DNA of 64,000 nt from Podospora pseudoanserina. Taxonomy: Eukaryota; Ascomycota; Sordariomycetes; Sordariales; Podosporaceae. The stretch is from contig NC_085924.1 of the NCBI RefSeq assembly GCF_035222485.1, forward strand, positions 186,001 to 250,000, read 5' to 3'. A program made the translations under genes and the position numbers. The notes beneath the pieces were generated by a model, which was not told the origin of the DNA, made no database searches, and was given only the letters and a program-made list of their open reading frames with translations. Shown piece by piece: positions 53,601 through 63,834 of the stretch (its first letter is position 1; the number at the start of each line of letters is the position of its first letter).

Positions 53601-54173
53601 CGTGTAACCCTAACCCATCAACTCTCTGCATGCTCCTCGCTGTTGGCACCCCCCCTACTTTCTACTCGCCCTGTGCAGCAAACCCTGGCATTCTTTTGCC
53701 TGCCCTATCCTGCCCTATCCTGCCCTACGAAGAAGGAGGGCTGCATTAGCTCACACACCCCACCTGCTTGGATGGCTGCACGACCCAAAAACGGTGTGCG
53801 GGATATGAGTTGCAGCAGCAACAACTGCCAACAACAGTTAGGCAAAACGGTGGTGGCCTCTCTCTTTTGCTGCGCCGCAGGGCACTCGGTTCGGTAACCT
53901 TTTTCTTCTCTCAAAACCCCTGCTTGCCCCCCTCCTCTTTGCCGAGTGGGAATTGTTACCCTTCTGGGAACCACGTCTCTGAGTGGTCCAGGAGTGCGAA
54001 CTTGAACCCATCATCCAGCACCGTTTTCTCCGCGCAACAATGAACCAAGATTTGTGGTTGTGGTTGAGGTGGGTATCGTCGGCCCTGAAGATACACAGAC
54101 ACCTACATGTGTAGGACAATGATCATCTTTTGCATATTCGCCGTCGGAGATTGCAGCGGACCAAGCAGCAATA
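50637..54173. other. 3.5-kb gap between convergent YVH1 and VFA1
   Basis: No coding gene is supported. Open frames are short and overlapping. Noted items are a CA run (about 50788-50818), a run of 19 A (51726-51744), ACCT-rich motifs near 52009, 52332 and 52880, a TATA-like ATATATATG (about 53540-53548), a double telomere-type TAACCCTAACCC (about 53603-53614) and a TGCCCTATCC decamer repeated almost three times (about 53701-53728). The gap is long for convergent genes and could hold a non-coding transcript. Confidence 0.5.
51726..51744 (+). repeat. A19 homopolymer
   Basis: Nineteen consecutive A in intergenic DNA. No flanking duplication that would suggest a retroposed copy was seen. Confidence 0.85.
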
Positions 54174-54870
54174 TCAAGGCAAGTTCTTGGGCACCGAAGG
54201 GAAATAGTTTGGATCGCGCAGTCTTTCTCGGTTCCGTTTGGCGATCTCGGCTTGCCTCTTCTTGAACAGCCGCTGTTGGAAAAAGGTGCTGCAGAAAACT
54301 TGGTCAGCACCCGGCCCTGTTTCGCCCAGAAAAGGTTCACGGAAGCAAAGCATGGAGGGAAACTGACGGTTTGAGTTCAAACACGCGAGGCTCTTCCTCC
54401 TCGGCTGGTGAAACTGATGTCTCCTCTTTTTTCTGCAAGACCGTTAGCACAGGCACACGACACGACACCGCCAGCGGGAGGAGGGAGGAGGAGGCGGGAG
54501 AGTCGGCGGATCTAACCGTTGCTGCCGCCTTGTCCTTGTCCTTGTCATCTGTCTTTTTGCTGTCATCCTTCTCGTCCTTGTCGTCCTTCTTCTCTGCCTT
54601 TTCCGTCTTCTTCTTCTGTTTCTCTTCGTACTCCTTCTTCACCCGCTCAATCTCGTCTTCCAGCTCCTTCTTCTTGCGCGCTTCGATGGCGGCATGGTCG
54701 ATCTTGGGGGTGCAGAAGCCTGTGTCTTTGAGATGAGAAGGACAGACGTAGAACCAGTCTTTGTTGTCCGATGTGATCAGGACACTGGAGCTGGGCTTGT
54801 AGCAAATCTCGCATGACTTAGCCGAGGTCTCGGCAACCTTGCGGTGTGTGTACTCGTTTGAAAACGCCAT
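54174..54870 (-). CDS. vfa1: VPS4-associated protein 1 (VFA1)
   Basis: Three exons (54870-54517, 54432-54368, 54288-54174) give 177 residues. The introns have CTAAC and CTGAC branch sites and TGCAG acceptors. The N-terminal zinc-binding part has CEIC (C20, C23) and FYVCPSHLKDTGFC (C43, H46, C53). The middle, about 65-125, is a charged Lys/Glu/Asp-rich coiled coil. The C-terminal block after the last splice, TFFQQRLFKKRQAEIAKRNRERL then PNYFPSVPKNLP, is the conserved end of the family. In yeast Vfa1 binds the AAA ATPase Vps4 and stimulates it during ESCRT-III disassembly at endosomes. Without the splices the conserved C-terminus would be lost, so the structure is well supported. A near-palindrome ACTGTGTTTACACAGT lies about 150 bp upstream. 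Confidence 0.92.
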
Positions 54871-55166
54871 CTTCGGGCATTCGAGACAGAGAGAGAGAAA
54901 GAGAGAGTTGTTTGTTGATGTCGTGATTCCAAATAATGCTGAGCTGTCGACGCGACAAGCCCCAGGCAAGGCGGCCGCGGGGTAGCTTCCTCCAGCCTAA
55001 GCCTTAAAAACACTGTGTTTACACAGTACGCGGCACTGTGTTTTCGAAATGTTGTCTGCCCCTGATCAGACGGACGTCTTCATGAGAGATTGTCTATGTT
55101 GTTGTATGGACTCGGGTCTATCTTCATGAAGCAAACGAATCTCAGGGCCAGCCAAGTATCCAACCA

Positions 55167-56735
55167 TTAATCCTCATCCATGCCCTCCCCATCCAAGTCA
55201 TTCTCATCATCATCATCATCCTCGCCGCCTTCTGCATCTTCATCATCGTCTTCCTCTTCACTCGATGTCCCACTTCCTTCGCTTTCACCCTCACTCCCAG
55301 GATCATAATCCTCTTCGTCTTCATCTTCTTCATCCTGTAACCGCTGCTCTGCCTCCCACTGTGCCTTTTCCAGCTCTGTCATGCCCGCAGTCTGCGCATT
55401 CTCGGCCTTCCCTTCCCCGGTTCCATTAGCATCATCCTCCCCACCAGTGGTTTTATTATTCTCGGCCAGCTCCCTCTTGGCCTTGCGCTTTTCAGCCATG
55501 CTCTTATCCGCCAGACCGTGCCGTTGCACGTAATTGGCATTGATCCCCTCAAAGTCCTCCTTGTCCAGCATGCCAAACTCAATCTCCTTCTCCACATTGC
55601 CTGACTCGTCCACGTCGAGCTCAACCACAATGTTGAACGTCCTCGCCAGCACCGAAGTGAAGCTCAACGCCACGATCCTATCCAGTGGCAAGAACACAAT
55701 CGGCTTCTTGAACCCCCACAGTATCCCCGTCGGCAAGAAGAACAGGTACCCATCTTTGCTCCCCCTGAAGGCCTTGACGTGCACCGCCTTTTCCGTGGGG
55801 CGATGGGCTTGCCTCGTTACCGAGTGGAAAAGTTTTGGGTCCGACGCAACAATGCTGCAAGAGTGGTTCCCTGCGGATTTGAGAGAAGTTGCCAGCGCCC
55901 AGTGGAACAGTGTACTGTAACTGTCCGACACGGCTTCTGCCGTCTTGGCGGAGGCGCCCCCGATCGAGCCTGGCTTTGGAGCTGCCCCGGGGACAGTGAA
56001 GACGAACGGTTCGAGAGCGGTTGGACTCGTTGGCGCAGCACCCGCGGCGGGTTTGGCCGTTCGAGTAGGAAGGTAGCTGTTGCGGGGGAGGACGACGTAG
56101 TTGTGTTGAACTGTGGACTTTTCGGGGACTGGGAGATAGAAGATGTGCTCTGTACGGCGGTGAAAATCACAAAAATCAGTAATTGCCCAGCAAAGACAGA
56201 CCGAGGACAGAGAACGCAACGTACCAATCTCCTTCCATGGGTACACGATCCCCTGCACAGGCGTAGAGCTGCCGGACACCCTTGCGTACAAAAAGTTCTT
56301 GGTGAAGCACACATCGTACTTTTTGCGCTGTGGCGCCGATGCGGAAATATCCTTGACCTCGAGCAGCACCTGTTCTGAGGTAGCTGCGTCAAGACTTACA
56401 CCTCCTCCCGCCGTACTCCCGTTCGACTGTGTCTGTTGCGACGGCTGTACTTGTGCGATATCGACCCGTCTTCGTTTGGCGGCCGGGCCGTCGTCGTCTT
56501 GTGTAGAGCCATGGTCGGAGGCCGTGGCAATGCGCTCGTATACAAAGCTGGCGATCTCGTTGAACAGTCCGACACGCGCTGGAGTGTCTGGTATTTTGCT
56601 CGTCAGTATTCTCCCTGGACCGACATCACGGGGTGCACGACATGGCATACCGGCGGCTTCCTGGATGCCCGCGAAGATGTCTGGTCGCGTTTGGAAGACT
56701 GATTGGAGAGTCTCAACATTGAGCTTTGCCGGCAT
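55167..56735 (-). CDS. rtt106: Histone chaperone RTT106
   Basis: Three exons (56735-56651, 56587-56225, 56149-55167) give 476 residues. Both introns (63 and 75 nt) are divisible by three and have no stop, so the unspliced frame also stays open. I take them as introns because of their GTATGC/GTACGT donors, CTGAC-type branch sites and CAG acceptors, and because removal gives QEAADTPARVGLFNEIASFVYER and PWKEIEHIFYLPVPEKS, which read as continuous conserved segments. The double PH domain spans about 110-370 (KKYDVCFTKNFLYARV; LVTR-type histone-binding strands near TEKAVHVKAFRGSKDGYLFFLPTGILWGF). The C-terminus is strongly acidic (from about 420), and DFEGINANYVQRHGL precedes it. RTT106 binds H3-H4 acetylated at K56 and deposits it behind forks and at silent regions. 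The promoter contains a tandem GGTTGCCA repeat. Confidence 0.92.
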   Translation of the reverse strand: MPAKLNVETLQSVFQTRPDIFAGIQEAAGMPCRAPRDVGPGRILTSKIPDTPARVGLFNEIASFVYERIATASDHGSTQDDDGPAAKRRRVDIAQVQPSQQTQSNGSTAGGGVSLDAATSEQVLLEVKDISASAPQRKKYDVCFTKNFLYARVSGSSTPVQGIVYPWKEIGTLRSLSSVCLCWAITDFCDFHRRTEHIFYLPVPEKSTVQHNYVVLPRNSYLPTRTAKPAAGAAPTSPTALEPFVFTVPGAAPKPGSIGGASAKTAEAVSDSYSTLFHWALATSLKSAGNHSCSIVASDPKLFHSVTRQAHRPTEKAVHVKAFRGSKDGYLFFLPTGILWGFKKPIVFLPLDRIVALSFTSVLARTFNIVVELDVDESGNVEKEIEFGMLDKEDFEGINANYVQRHGLADKSMAEKRKAKRELAENNKTTGGEDDANGTGEGKAENAQTAGMTELEKAQWEAEQRLQDEEDEDEEDYDPGSEGESEGSGTSSEEEDDDEDAEGGEDDDDDENDLDGEGMDED

Positions 56736-57113
56736 GGCGGGCAATTGGTAGTGTTTCGAGATGTGGGAGATGTCAAATTACATGTGGTTGTCTATGTGTG
56801 TTTGGAAAATGGTTGCCAGGTTGCCAGGTTGCCAGGTTGCCTTATCGTGCGTTTGGAGTCTCGAGTTTTCGTGTCTTGGACGCGTTAATTGACTTGGTTC
56901 TCCCATAATTTAGGCGCCAACATCATGTGACGTCAGTTACAAGTTCCCTAACCCTCTCTCTTTTCCATAGCCAAAACAAAAAACAATATGTCACAACCGT
57001 GCTTGGATTGTCCAAGGTACCTATCAATTGTACCGGGGCAAAGTCCTTTTCTCTATTTTGACTCTCTAACTCTATCTTACTCTCCCCGTTCCTGTGATTA
57101 AACTCAACCCTGG
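56736..57113. promoter_or_regulatory. RTT106 promoter and 3' end of the protease gene
   Basis: A 378-bp space between two minus-strand genes. It holds the tandem GGTTGCCA repeat (56811-56841) close to the RTT106 start. Farther out there is A/T-rich sequence with TAACTCTATC-like words and no obvious TATA box. Confidence 0.5.
56811..56841 (+). repeat. GGTTGCCA tandem repeat, about four units (RFX half-site-like)
   Basis: Three exact GGTTGCCA units and a fourth lacking its last base follow one another. On the gene strand they read TGGCAACC. GTTGCC is the half-site bound by RFX proteins. The block is 76-106 bp upstream of the RTT106 start codon, in its core promoter or leader. Confidence 0.85.
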
Positions 57114-59487
57114 TTACTGACCTTGCACAGCACCACTAACCACCGTCACTTTTTCCTTGCCATTTCCAGGATCAATCACCAATGTCTCCTTCGGCCCCGT
57201 GCTGACCGTCATCGCCGGCTTCATGGCCGCCGCATCTGTCGGGGAGGACCGGTCGCCTCTTCCCTTCTTCCCGCGCCGTCTTAAAGTCGGGCTCACTGTT
57301 GGGATACCGCCCTGACCCAAGACAGGTTTTCCCGTCACATGCACTTTCTTGTCCTCGTCCGTCCACGTCTCGAAATCAAACGATGTCCAATCCTCGGTGC
57401 CAATTGTCGGCATCGATTCCATGGAAATGGGAGTGGTGGTCCAATCCCAGTCTGTGCCGGTCAAGTCGGACTCGATGCTGACTAGGGAGGTGGAGAGGCT
57501 GTCTGTCCAGGACCAAGAATCATCCGTCGTCCAAGACCACGAATCATCTGTGGTGGTGGAGCTTTCCCAGGAGATATCTGAGGTGCTGCTGGCGGTGTCC
57601 CAAATCATGGTGGTGGTTGTTCCCCAAGGTTCCTCGGTCCAGGGGTCGTAGCTGCTGGTGGAAGTGGGGACAGCCGAGTAGGCGCCAGTAGAGTACGAGG
57701 TGCATTTCGAGGCTGAATACGAGGAAGAAGAGCTCGAGGCTGGTGTCATCACCCAGCTTTCTGAGGAGGTTGAGGAGAGCTCCCCATGTTTCGAGTCGTC
57801 GTCGGCCGAAGAGGGCGCGTCGGACCCCTCTTCACAATCGCCATGAAACTGGCCGATGCCATGGGTCGATATGATGTTGGTGCCGCAGTTTTGGTATTGA
57901 GCAAAGTAGATCTTGTGCTCCTTCTGTCGGAAAAGAGCTTTGAGCTGCGTCAGAGGTTGTCAAGTCTCGGATGGAATGAGGCAGACGTACCGTATACCGA
58001 CCGCAGGAACGTATCTCCAAGAATGTAAAACTGATCCCAGGAAGGGACAACGCCCAGGAGACAGATGGTTTCCTCGTTGTCACCAAACACACCTGGTTCA
58101 AGCTGGAAAATAAAGTCTTTGTAGGGCACACGGATGGTTTGGTTCCCAAAGCCGAAATCAACGCTCCCCTCGGCATGGAGGTGGGAACAATCGACAATGG
58201 TACCGTATGTTGCATTGTCCACGGCGTCTGGGAAGAACCTTTTGATGTTTTCGAATACATGGTTTGGCACGTAAGTGAGGGTGGTGCCTGTATCGGGGAG
58301 AAAGCGTTCTTCGAAGCTGTGTTCGGTCACAGGCATGGACAGGCACGACCCGGGTTGGGTGACGCCGATGTAGGTGAGGTTGATCCAGTACCGGTAGTAA
58401 CCATCCTCTTCCTGGTTGAGCTGGCTTGCCATCTCAACGCCGTGGAGGGGCCCTCTGAATTTGGCCATGTCGATACCGCCAAAGACAATCTCGCCTAGAG
58501 TGACACAATCGAACTGTTAGAATGCCGGCAACGAAAGACATGTGATGATGAAATGAGAAACCTACCATTTTCATCATCTACGCTTCCAAGCGAGAAGCTG
58601 AAATCCTTGTCTCGAATCAAATTCTGTGAATACATGGCATCGATTATGCCGCTGTAGTTTTGGTTGTATCCCTCTCCATATGCCACTCCAAAAATGCCCG
58701 AGATCATGCCCGACGACCACGTCGCCACTCCAAACTGAACCGGCTGCCTGAGCGAGAACATTTCGTCGTCATAGTACTCGGATGGATCTGTCTGGCTCGT
58801 CAGTGCCTGTGATAGCGGACAGTGAAAAACGACCGGCTGGATGAGGTCTCGCTCACCGTTGAAGCTGATGGCATCCTTGTAGAATTCAATGTGCGTTTCC
58901 CCGCTGCCGTACGTGATGTACTTGGATGGGAAGGTCCTGTTCATGCTGATCACAGTTTCCGACTGCTGTGGCAGATACATGCCCAGTGACCGGCAGAGCT
59001 TCTCGTAGGATGGATTCCAACCAACCATGGTGCAGTGTGGACTGACCCATGTTTCGGAAGAACCAGTATCGAAGTCGAGGGTCACGGCCTGAGCAGGCTC
59101 TCCAATCCACACTGCCTTGCTTGTTAGCATGTGCCATATCCTCTCACGAAGGCCGGACTCACTCTTGATGCCATAGGCCATCTCCTTGAATATGCTGGTC
59201 AGGTTGGCCTGGGCAAGTGTAGCTGCAGGCGGGGCGGAGGATGTTGTGCTTGTGCTGTAGTAGTCGGAGGTATATTGCGCCGGAAGGCGCTGTGCATGAG
59301 GGAACCCACGGCTTGATCTGGACTGCTGTTGACTGGGGCTTCGTTTTCTCATCGGCAAGCGAACAATGCCATTTTCGGCATCCTTGGAACGTTTAGCTCC
59401 AGACGCCGGGTCCGCCTTTGCAGCAGCGGTTGATGTTGCGGACACGAGAAGGCACAGCAGGATGCTCCAGCCTTGGGGGAAGTGCAT
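57114..59487 (-). CDS. Secreted pepsin-like aspartic protease with a long low-complexity tail
   Basis: Four exons (59487-59163, 59111-58566, 58494-57991, 57937-57114) give 732 residues. A signal peptide (WSILLCLLVSATSTAAA) is followed by a basic propeptide. The first intron, 51 nt and stopless, has GTGAGT, CTAAC and GGCAG; removing it gives AYGIKMWIGEPAQAVTLDFDTGSS, the standard start of the A1 fold, with the first catalytic Asp near residue 123. The second is in FLPDTGTTLTYV, near 358. FGVAYGEGYN and YILGDTFLRSVYALF are also typical. For the third intron the acceptor CAAAG is used because the nearer GCAG puts the frame out. The C-terminal 240 residues are Ser/Thr-rich with Trp-containing repeats (DDSWSWTTDDSWSWT) and end in VSGAVQGQ, without a GPI-type hydrophobic end. 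It is probably extracellular or wall-associated, with the tail heavily O-glycosylated. Confidence 0.88.
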
Positions 59488-62249
59488 GATGAGACGGGAG
59501 ATGCACAGAATGTGCGCGACAGCTGCAGAGAAGCAGGTGAATGGAGAAGCTGCTGTACTGGCAGGATGTTGTGTTCCGTGGTGAGGAGCAATGGCTGCCA
59601 GTCAAGTGCCATGATCTATCATATATATGTAACAGCCGTCAGGACTCAGAAGGCGCCTGAACAAGTTTGATCATCTCGATCTTGACCTACCCGACGCTAG
59701 ATTGGGCGCGGCTTGCACGTTTCAACCAAAAGGGTTGTGTAGCTTCAGCTTCAGCACAGCATCTAGGTATCGGTATCACCATGCTGCCGACAAGTTCCGT
59801 GGGGAACCCGAGAGGTGCTTGTGTTAGTAACGGCCCAACAGACGATCGAAACTGTCATAGCAATCAGCCCACTTGCCGTCTGGGAGACTGCAGCCACAGG
59901 ATCTGTGACTCGAGGCTCGGTGGTGACAAGTCAAACAATGACGCTGTCGTGATAGTTCAAGCTACCCGCAGATCCCCTTGGCAGCACGCAATCGGCCGTT
60001 TGGTATTGAAATAGAGGAGATGAGCCAAGCACCTATTTTGCAAGCGGCAACCGACTCAATGCCAACCCAGCATGTTGCTTCACGTGCTTGATGACCATGT
60101 TAGGTATGAGCTCAGCACGGAACTCTTGTATGCCTAGGACGAGTGTTAGTGCGGGGGTCGATCTCTGTTTTGGTTGTTCATTGCAATACTACCCTGGTGT
60201 ATGCCATATAACAAGGCATTGAGCAAATGCTTATGAGGTGTGCCTTGACCCAGTTGGGTTTATTCAAATAGGTAACGGCGGTTGTTGGTCCGCCTGGACT
60301 ATTATGGATTGTTTAGGTATCCCGTCCGTCTGCAGAGCCAAGTGCCAGCCAAGTCGGGACATAGTTGTATTTCTAGGAACACAAGACCTTGTCATGAAGA
60401 GGACACCCGATATAGAAGGGTACAAGCGAGATCATCCACTCAGCGCTAGCTGAGCACCCTACTTATAGCTTTTAGTTCATATTTTCGTACGGTGCTCAAA
60501 TCAACAAGCTTGGGTTGATCATCCACGCGCCGCTGATAAAGGTCCATGCGTAAACCACGAACAGGGAACTGTTTTTGTTCAGTCAACATGATAAGCAAGA
60601 GCTTCTTTAAGAAATGAAATTGACATTTACCGGTGGTGAGATATGAAGTGTATGTGGATAGCTAGTGTCGCAAGTCATGACTACTGGCAATTCGAACGCC
60701 GTACCCCGTATCCATTATTTCAGAATCATATTTGCCTCAATAAAGCTGCTGGATGTTCTGAGCTCGTTGAATATCTCCCGAAGTCAACTGGCATCTGAAG
60801 TCGCTGTGAATACAAGCGTAGGTGCATGAATCAGAAGGCTCGAAACATGCTGAAGGAAAGTGACTATCGTGAGGACGACAAATAAGATCTGGGCTGGGAG
60901 TAATAGATGAGAGGCGTTTTCGAGTATAAATATCAGACAAGTATCCCCTTATGATATGATCTCGACACCTCTCAAGTCAGTCAATGCCTGTATCGGTCCT
61001 ACAACGCCGCTTGCGACGACAAGGCTGCGGCTCAAGTCTCATGGTGGAGGACTGTCTAGGCAGCTTTCGCAGTTGTCGGGACTGAAAAAGCGGTTGGTCA
61101 GCGGTTTGTCAACATGAGATGACCAGCTGAGAGCTTCTATCATGAGTGTCAAGAACGACCATCTTCACGACCCCACGGCTTTGCATCTGCAGCTTCCCGT
61201 GAGACAAATGCAAACATTTAGCTGTGACGTCATGGTAGGACGAGCTCAATATCGCGACGAATGCAATGGGGAGGAGCAAAGTGGATGAGAGGCCGCCGTC
61301 CCCGTTAACCCCTTTTCCTGTCGGAGCTGGATGCCGAGCAACATGAGTAGGTGTCGCAACTGAGATTCCGGGATTTCCAAACGAAGACGACATGGTGACA
61401 TGATGGCTAGCCGCGCGGGAGAAAATGACCAAACATTTCCAGTAACTCGCGTAATCCATGTTTGGGAATGTCTGGATACCTAGAGATGAGGTCGTGTCCA
61501 GGCCGCAGCGGGCTCCTTGTTGGGCACCTTGAGGGTTGAGTCGGAACTCGGAACTCCACAAAACGTCCAGAACCCACAGAATCCACAGAACTGCATCACC
61601 TCCCGCCAACTCCCGCCCAGCCCGCAGCCCAGACGACGTAGCGTAACCCTCGCGCCGGCGCCATTGGATATCTGAAGCTCAACTGCGTTTCTTCCAACAG
61701 CCATGGCGCCACTCTGCTTGCGTGGTCTCTCGCCTGCGTCTCTTCAGTGCCCTCTTGGCCACCCCCCTCTCATGCGGCCCAAGAGATGGATATCTTAGAC
61801 AAGCGCTTGCCATCTCTCCAGACAATGAAACTATGAACCCCTCCGCCAAGCAATTTGTTGTCTGCTCCACAATGTCATCTCGCCCCTCCTCCGCCATCCC
61901 CCCCTTTACCCCCTCGCCAAGGGCATCGATTCATCGCGTGATTTCCATTTCTCTCCAAACAACACCCGCCTGCAATAATGGAAGGTGGAGGTTAACCAGC
62001 TGAGGCCTCCGCAGCGAGCAAGAACAAGACACGGGTCTCGTTCGGATATGCGGCACATACCGCTGAATGGAGCCCCGGTGGGGATGACCCCCCCCCTCTC
62101 TTGGGTCAGGTAGGGTAGCTAGGAAACAAGCATAAATACCTTCCCGCTCTTGCCACTCTTCCAGAACTTCCATCTCAACATCTCCAACCTCCAAACCAAC
62201 TCACCAAGTCAACACTCTTCACCAACATAACAAGCACACATCAGACACC
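59488..62249. other. 2.8-kb divergent region before the CVNH gene
   Basis: No supported gene. Open frames near 61109-61609 (minus) and 61722-62003 (plus) lack features. The region from 60450 to 60960 is more A/T-rich. A C-rich run (about 62086-62098) and a TATA-like box lie close to the CVNH start, and its leader from 62150 is rich in C, A and T and poor in G. Confidence 0.5.
62132..62138 (+). promoter_or_regulatory. TATA-like box of the CVNH gene
   Basis: ATAAATA lies 112 bp before the ATG. It is followed by a pyrimidine-rich stretch and a CAA-rich leader, the usual layout of strongly transcribed fungal genes. Confidence 0.5.
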
Positions 62250-62708
62250 ATGTCTTTCCATCTCTCTGCCCAGGACATCCGCGTCGATGACGGCCACATC
62301 CTCCGTGCCCGTCTCGACAACGGCGAGGGCGAGTGGGTTGACGCTGAGCTCGACCTCAACACCGTCCTTGGCAACAACGACGGTAGGTCCCATCCTGTCT
62401 CCCGGCCATGTAGCTTGCCTTTTATCAGTTGCTGACGGTTTGTCTCCGCAGGCCTCTTTGAATGGGAGGGTGGTGACTTCGCCGCCAGCGCCGAGGGTAT
62501 CACCTTCCAGCTGGAGGGTGACGAGAACGTTCCCATTCTCCGTGCCGGTCTCACCAACATGAACGGCGATGTCAACTGGCATGACGTCAACCTTGCCGAG
62601 CGCATCACCAACAACGGCGGCCAGTTCGAGCTCCGTAAGTTACTGCTTTGCTCTCTGCTCGCTCCAGGTCGACCATCTTGCTAACCAATGATGCTCTGGA
62701 CAGAGTAA
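62250..62708 (+). CDS. Cyanovirin-N homologue (CVNH) protein
   Basis: Three exons (62250-62382, 62452-62634, 62704-62708) give 106 residues. The two halves of the CVNH fold are visible: SFHLSAQDIRVDDGHILRA...WVDAELDLNTVLGNNDG and FEWEGGDFAASAEGITFQL...DVNWHDVNLAERITNNGGQFELQ. There are no cysteines and no signal peptide, unlike the cyanobacterial founder protein, so it is expected to be an intracellular carbohydrate-binding protein, as for other fungal members. The last coding exon has only five bases (AG plus TAA). It is chosen because a CTAAC branch site and a CAG at 62701-62703 match, and because homologues end in a similar FEF/FEL-Q sequence. A nearer acceptor at 62667 would give a different end, RRPSC. 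It converges on the next gene. Confidence 0.87.
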
Positions 62709-63045
62709 GCGCGAGAGCCGTGTGACAGATGGACTTCCACTAGGATGGTGTAGGGACATGGGATACATGATGGACTCATGTAAAACCGAGATCTTGAGTA
62801 GTGTTAGCCATGCGCAATCAAACAAGTAAAATTCCAAACTTGGGGTGATCCTTTGTTGTGTTGTTTGGTACTGGGTTTGATTGTGATAAGGTATCTGACT
62901 TCTGTAAACATCTCTTGACGGGATGTGTAGTCCCCGAGTCCAAGACTTTGAATACAAGTTGCCGTACCCACCCAGGAAAGGTTTCAGGTGGTATTGTACA
63001 TGCAGGTCCTCATTCTTACATCCCGTTCTTCCTCGGGCTCCAAAC
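62709..63045. other. Convergent 3' region
   Basis: Non-coding space between two convergent stop codons. No repeat or gene is seen. Confidence 0.5.
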
Positions 63046-63834
63046 TCAACCCTTGGTGAACTCCCTCGACAGCTCAATGGCCATCTTGATGATCATCCCA
63101 TTGCTCTCCCGAACCTTGATCAACATGTCGTAGAACAAGGCGTGAACCCCCTCGGGCGTGCCCGTGATTCTGACTTTGTGGGCGGCACGAACCTCGAGAA
63201 ACTCCCTCTCCTCGGTGATCGACAACCAGGAACACCCAAGCGCCTCGTCGGTGATCAAAGGTCTGGCCCAGGCAAGCCCGCGCTTCCGCATCTCCTCCCT
63301 CTTGGCTTGATTCTCCATCGGGCGACAGATCTCGTAGTAGACCTCGATGACGGGGGAGTCATGGGCGACGGCGACCACCATGAGGTTCAGCTGAAGCCCC
63401 TCGAAACCGCTGTAATCCTGGACGTCGGGGGTGTTGATCGTGAGGACTTTGGCGAGGTAGTTGTAGACTGTGCCGGCGGGCTTGTAGGGGTTGGGGTACA
63501 TCTTGACGATCCAGTCGTAGGCATCGGGGGCGAACTGGGTCTTGGGATCGTGGTGGATCCTGAGCATTTTGGTCGCACCTGTCAGGTCGCTGGTGTGGAG
63601 ATAATTCTCGACGCGGGGCTTGTCGTTGGCCCAGTCGGAGGCGCGGTAGGCTTTGGAGAGGTTGAAGGGAGGGGGCTGGGAGTGGTTGTGACTGGTGTTG
63701 ACACAACGATAATCGACTGGGAGGGAAGAGAACGACGGTTAGCTGAGTTCTTGAGGGAAAGGTAAAGGAGAATGAGTACCTATCTCGCAAGGGGTCAACA
63801 ACGACTTATTGCTGACATTCTCGTGGCAACCCAT
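63046..63834 (-). CDS. Uncharacterised protein, 241 aa
   Basis: Two exons (63834-63780, 63716-63046) are joined across a 63-nt intron with GTACTC donor, CTAAC branch and CCCAG acceptor. The protein begins MGCHENVSNKSLLTPCEIVDYRCVNTSHNH. It continues with apparently folded sequence: AYDWIVKMYPNPYKPAGTVY, GLQLNLMVVAVAHDSPVIEVYYEI and EEREFLEVRAAHKVRITG, and ends with a helix, MLIKVRESNGMIIKMAIELSREF. It has no signal peptide and no membrane segment, and I recognise no family. The opposite strand carries an even longer open frame (62923-63765), but the splice signals, start context and protein composition favour this strand. Confidence 0.72.

Noticed and set aside
53603-53614. Telomere remnant
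   Set aside because: Only two TTAGGG-type units are present, too few for an interstitial telomere. It is kept only as a possible promoter element.
62923-63765. 280-codon plus-strand frame at the right end
   Set aside because: It overlaps the minus-strand two-exon gene, which has matching donor, branch and acceptor. The plus frame is Gly/Val/Asp-rich in the way of antisense shadows.
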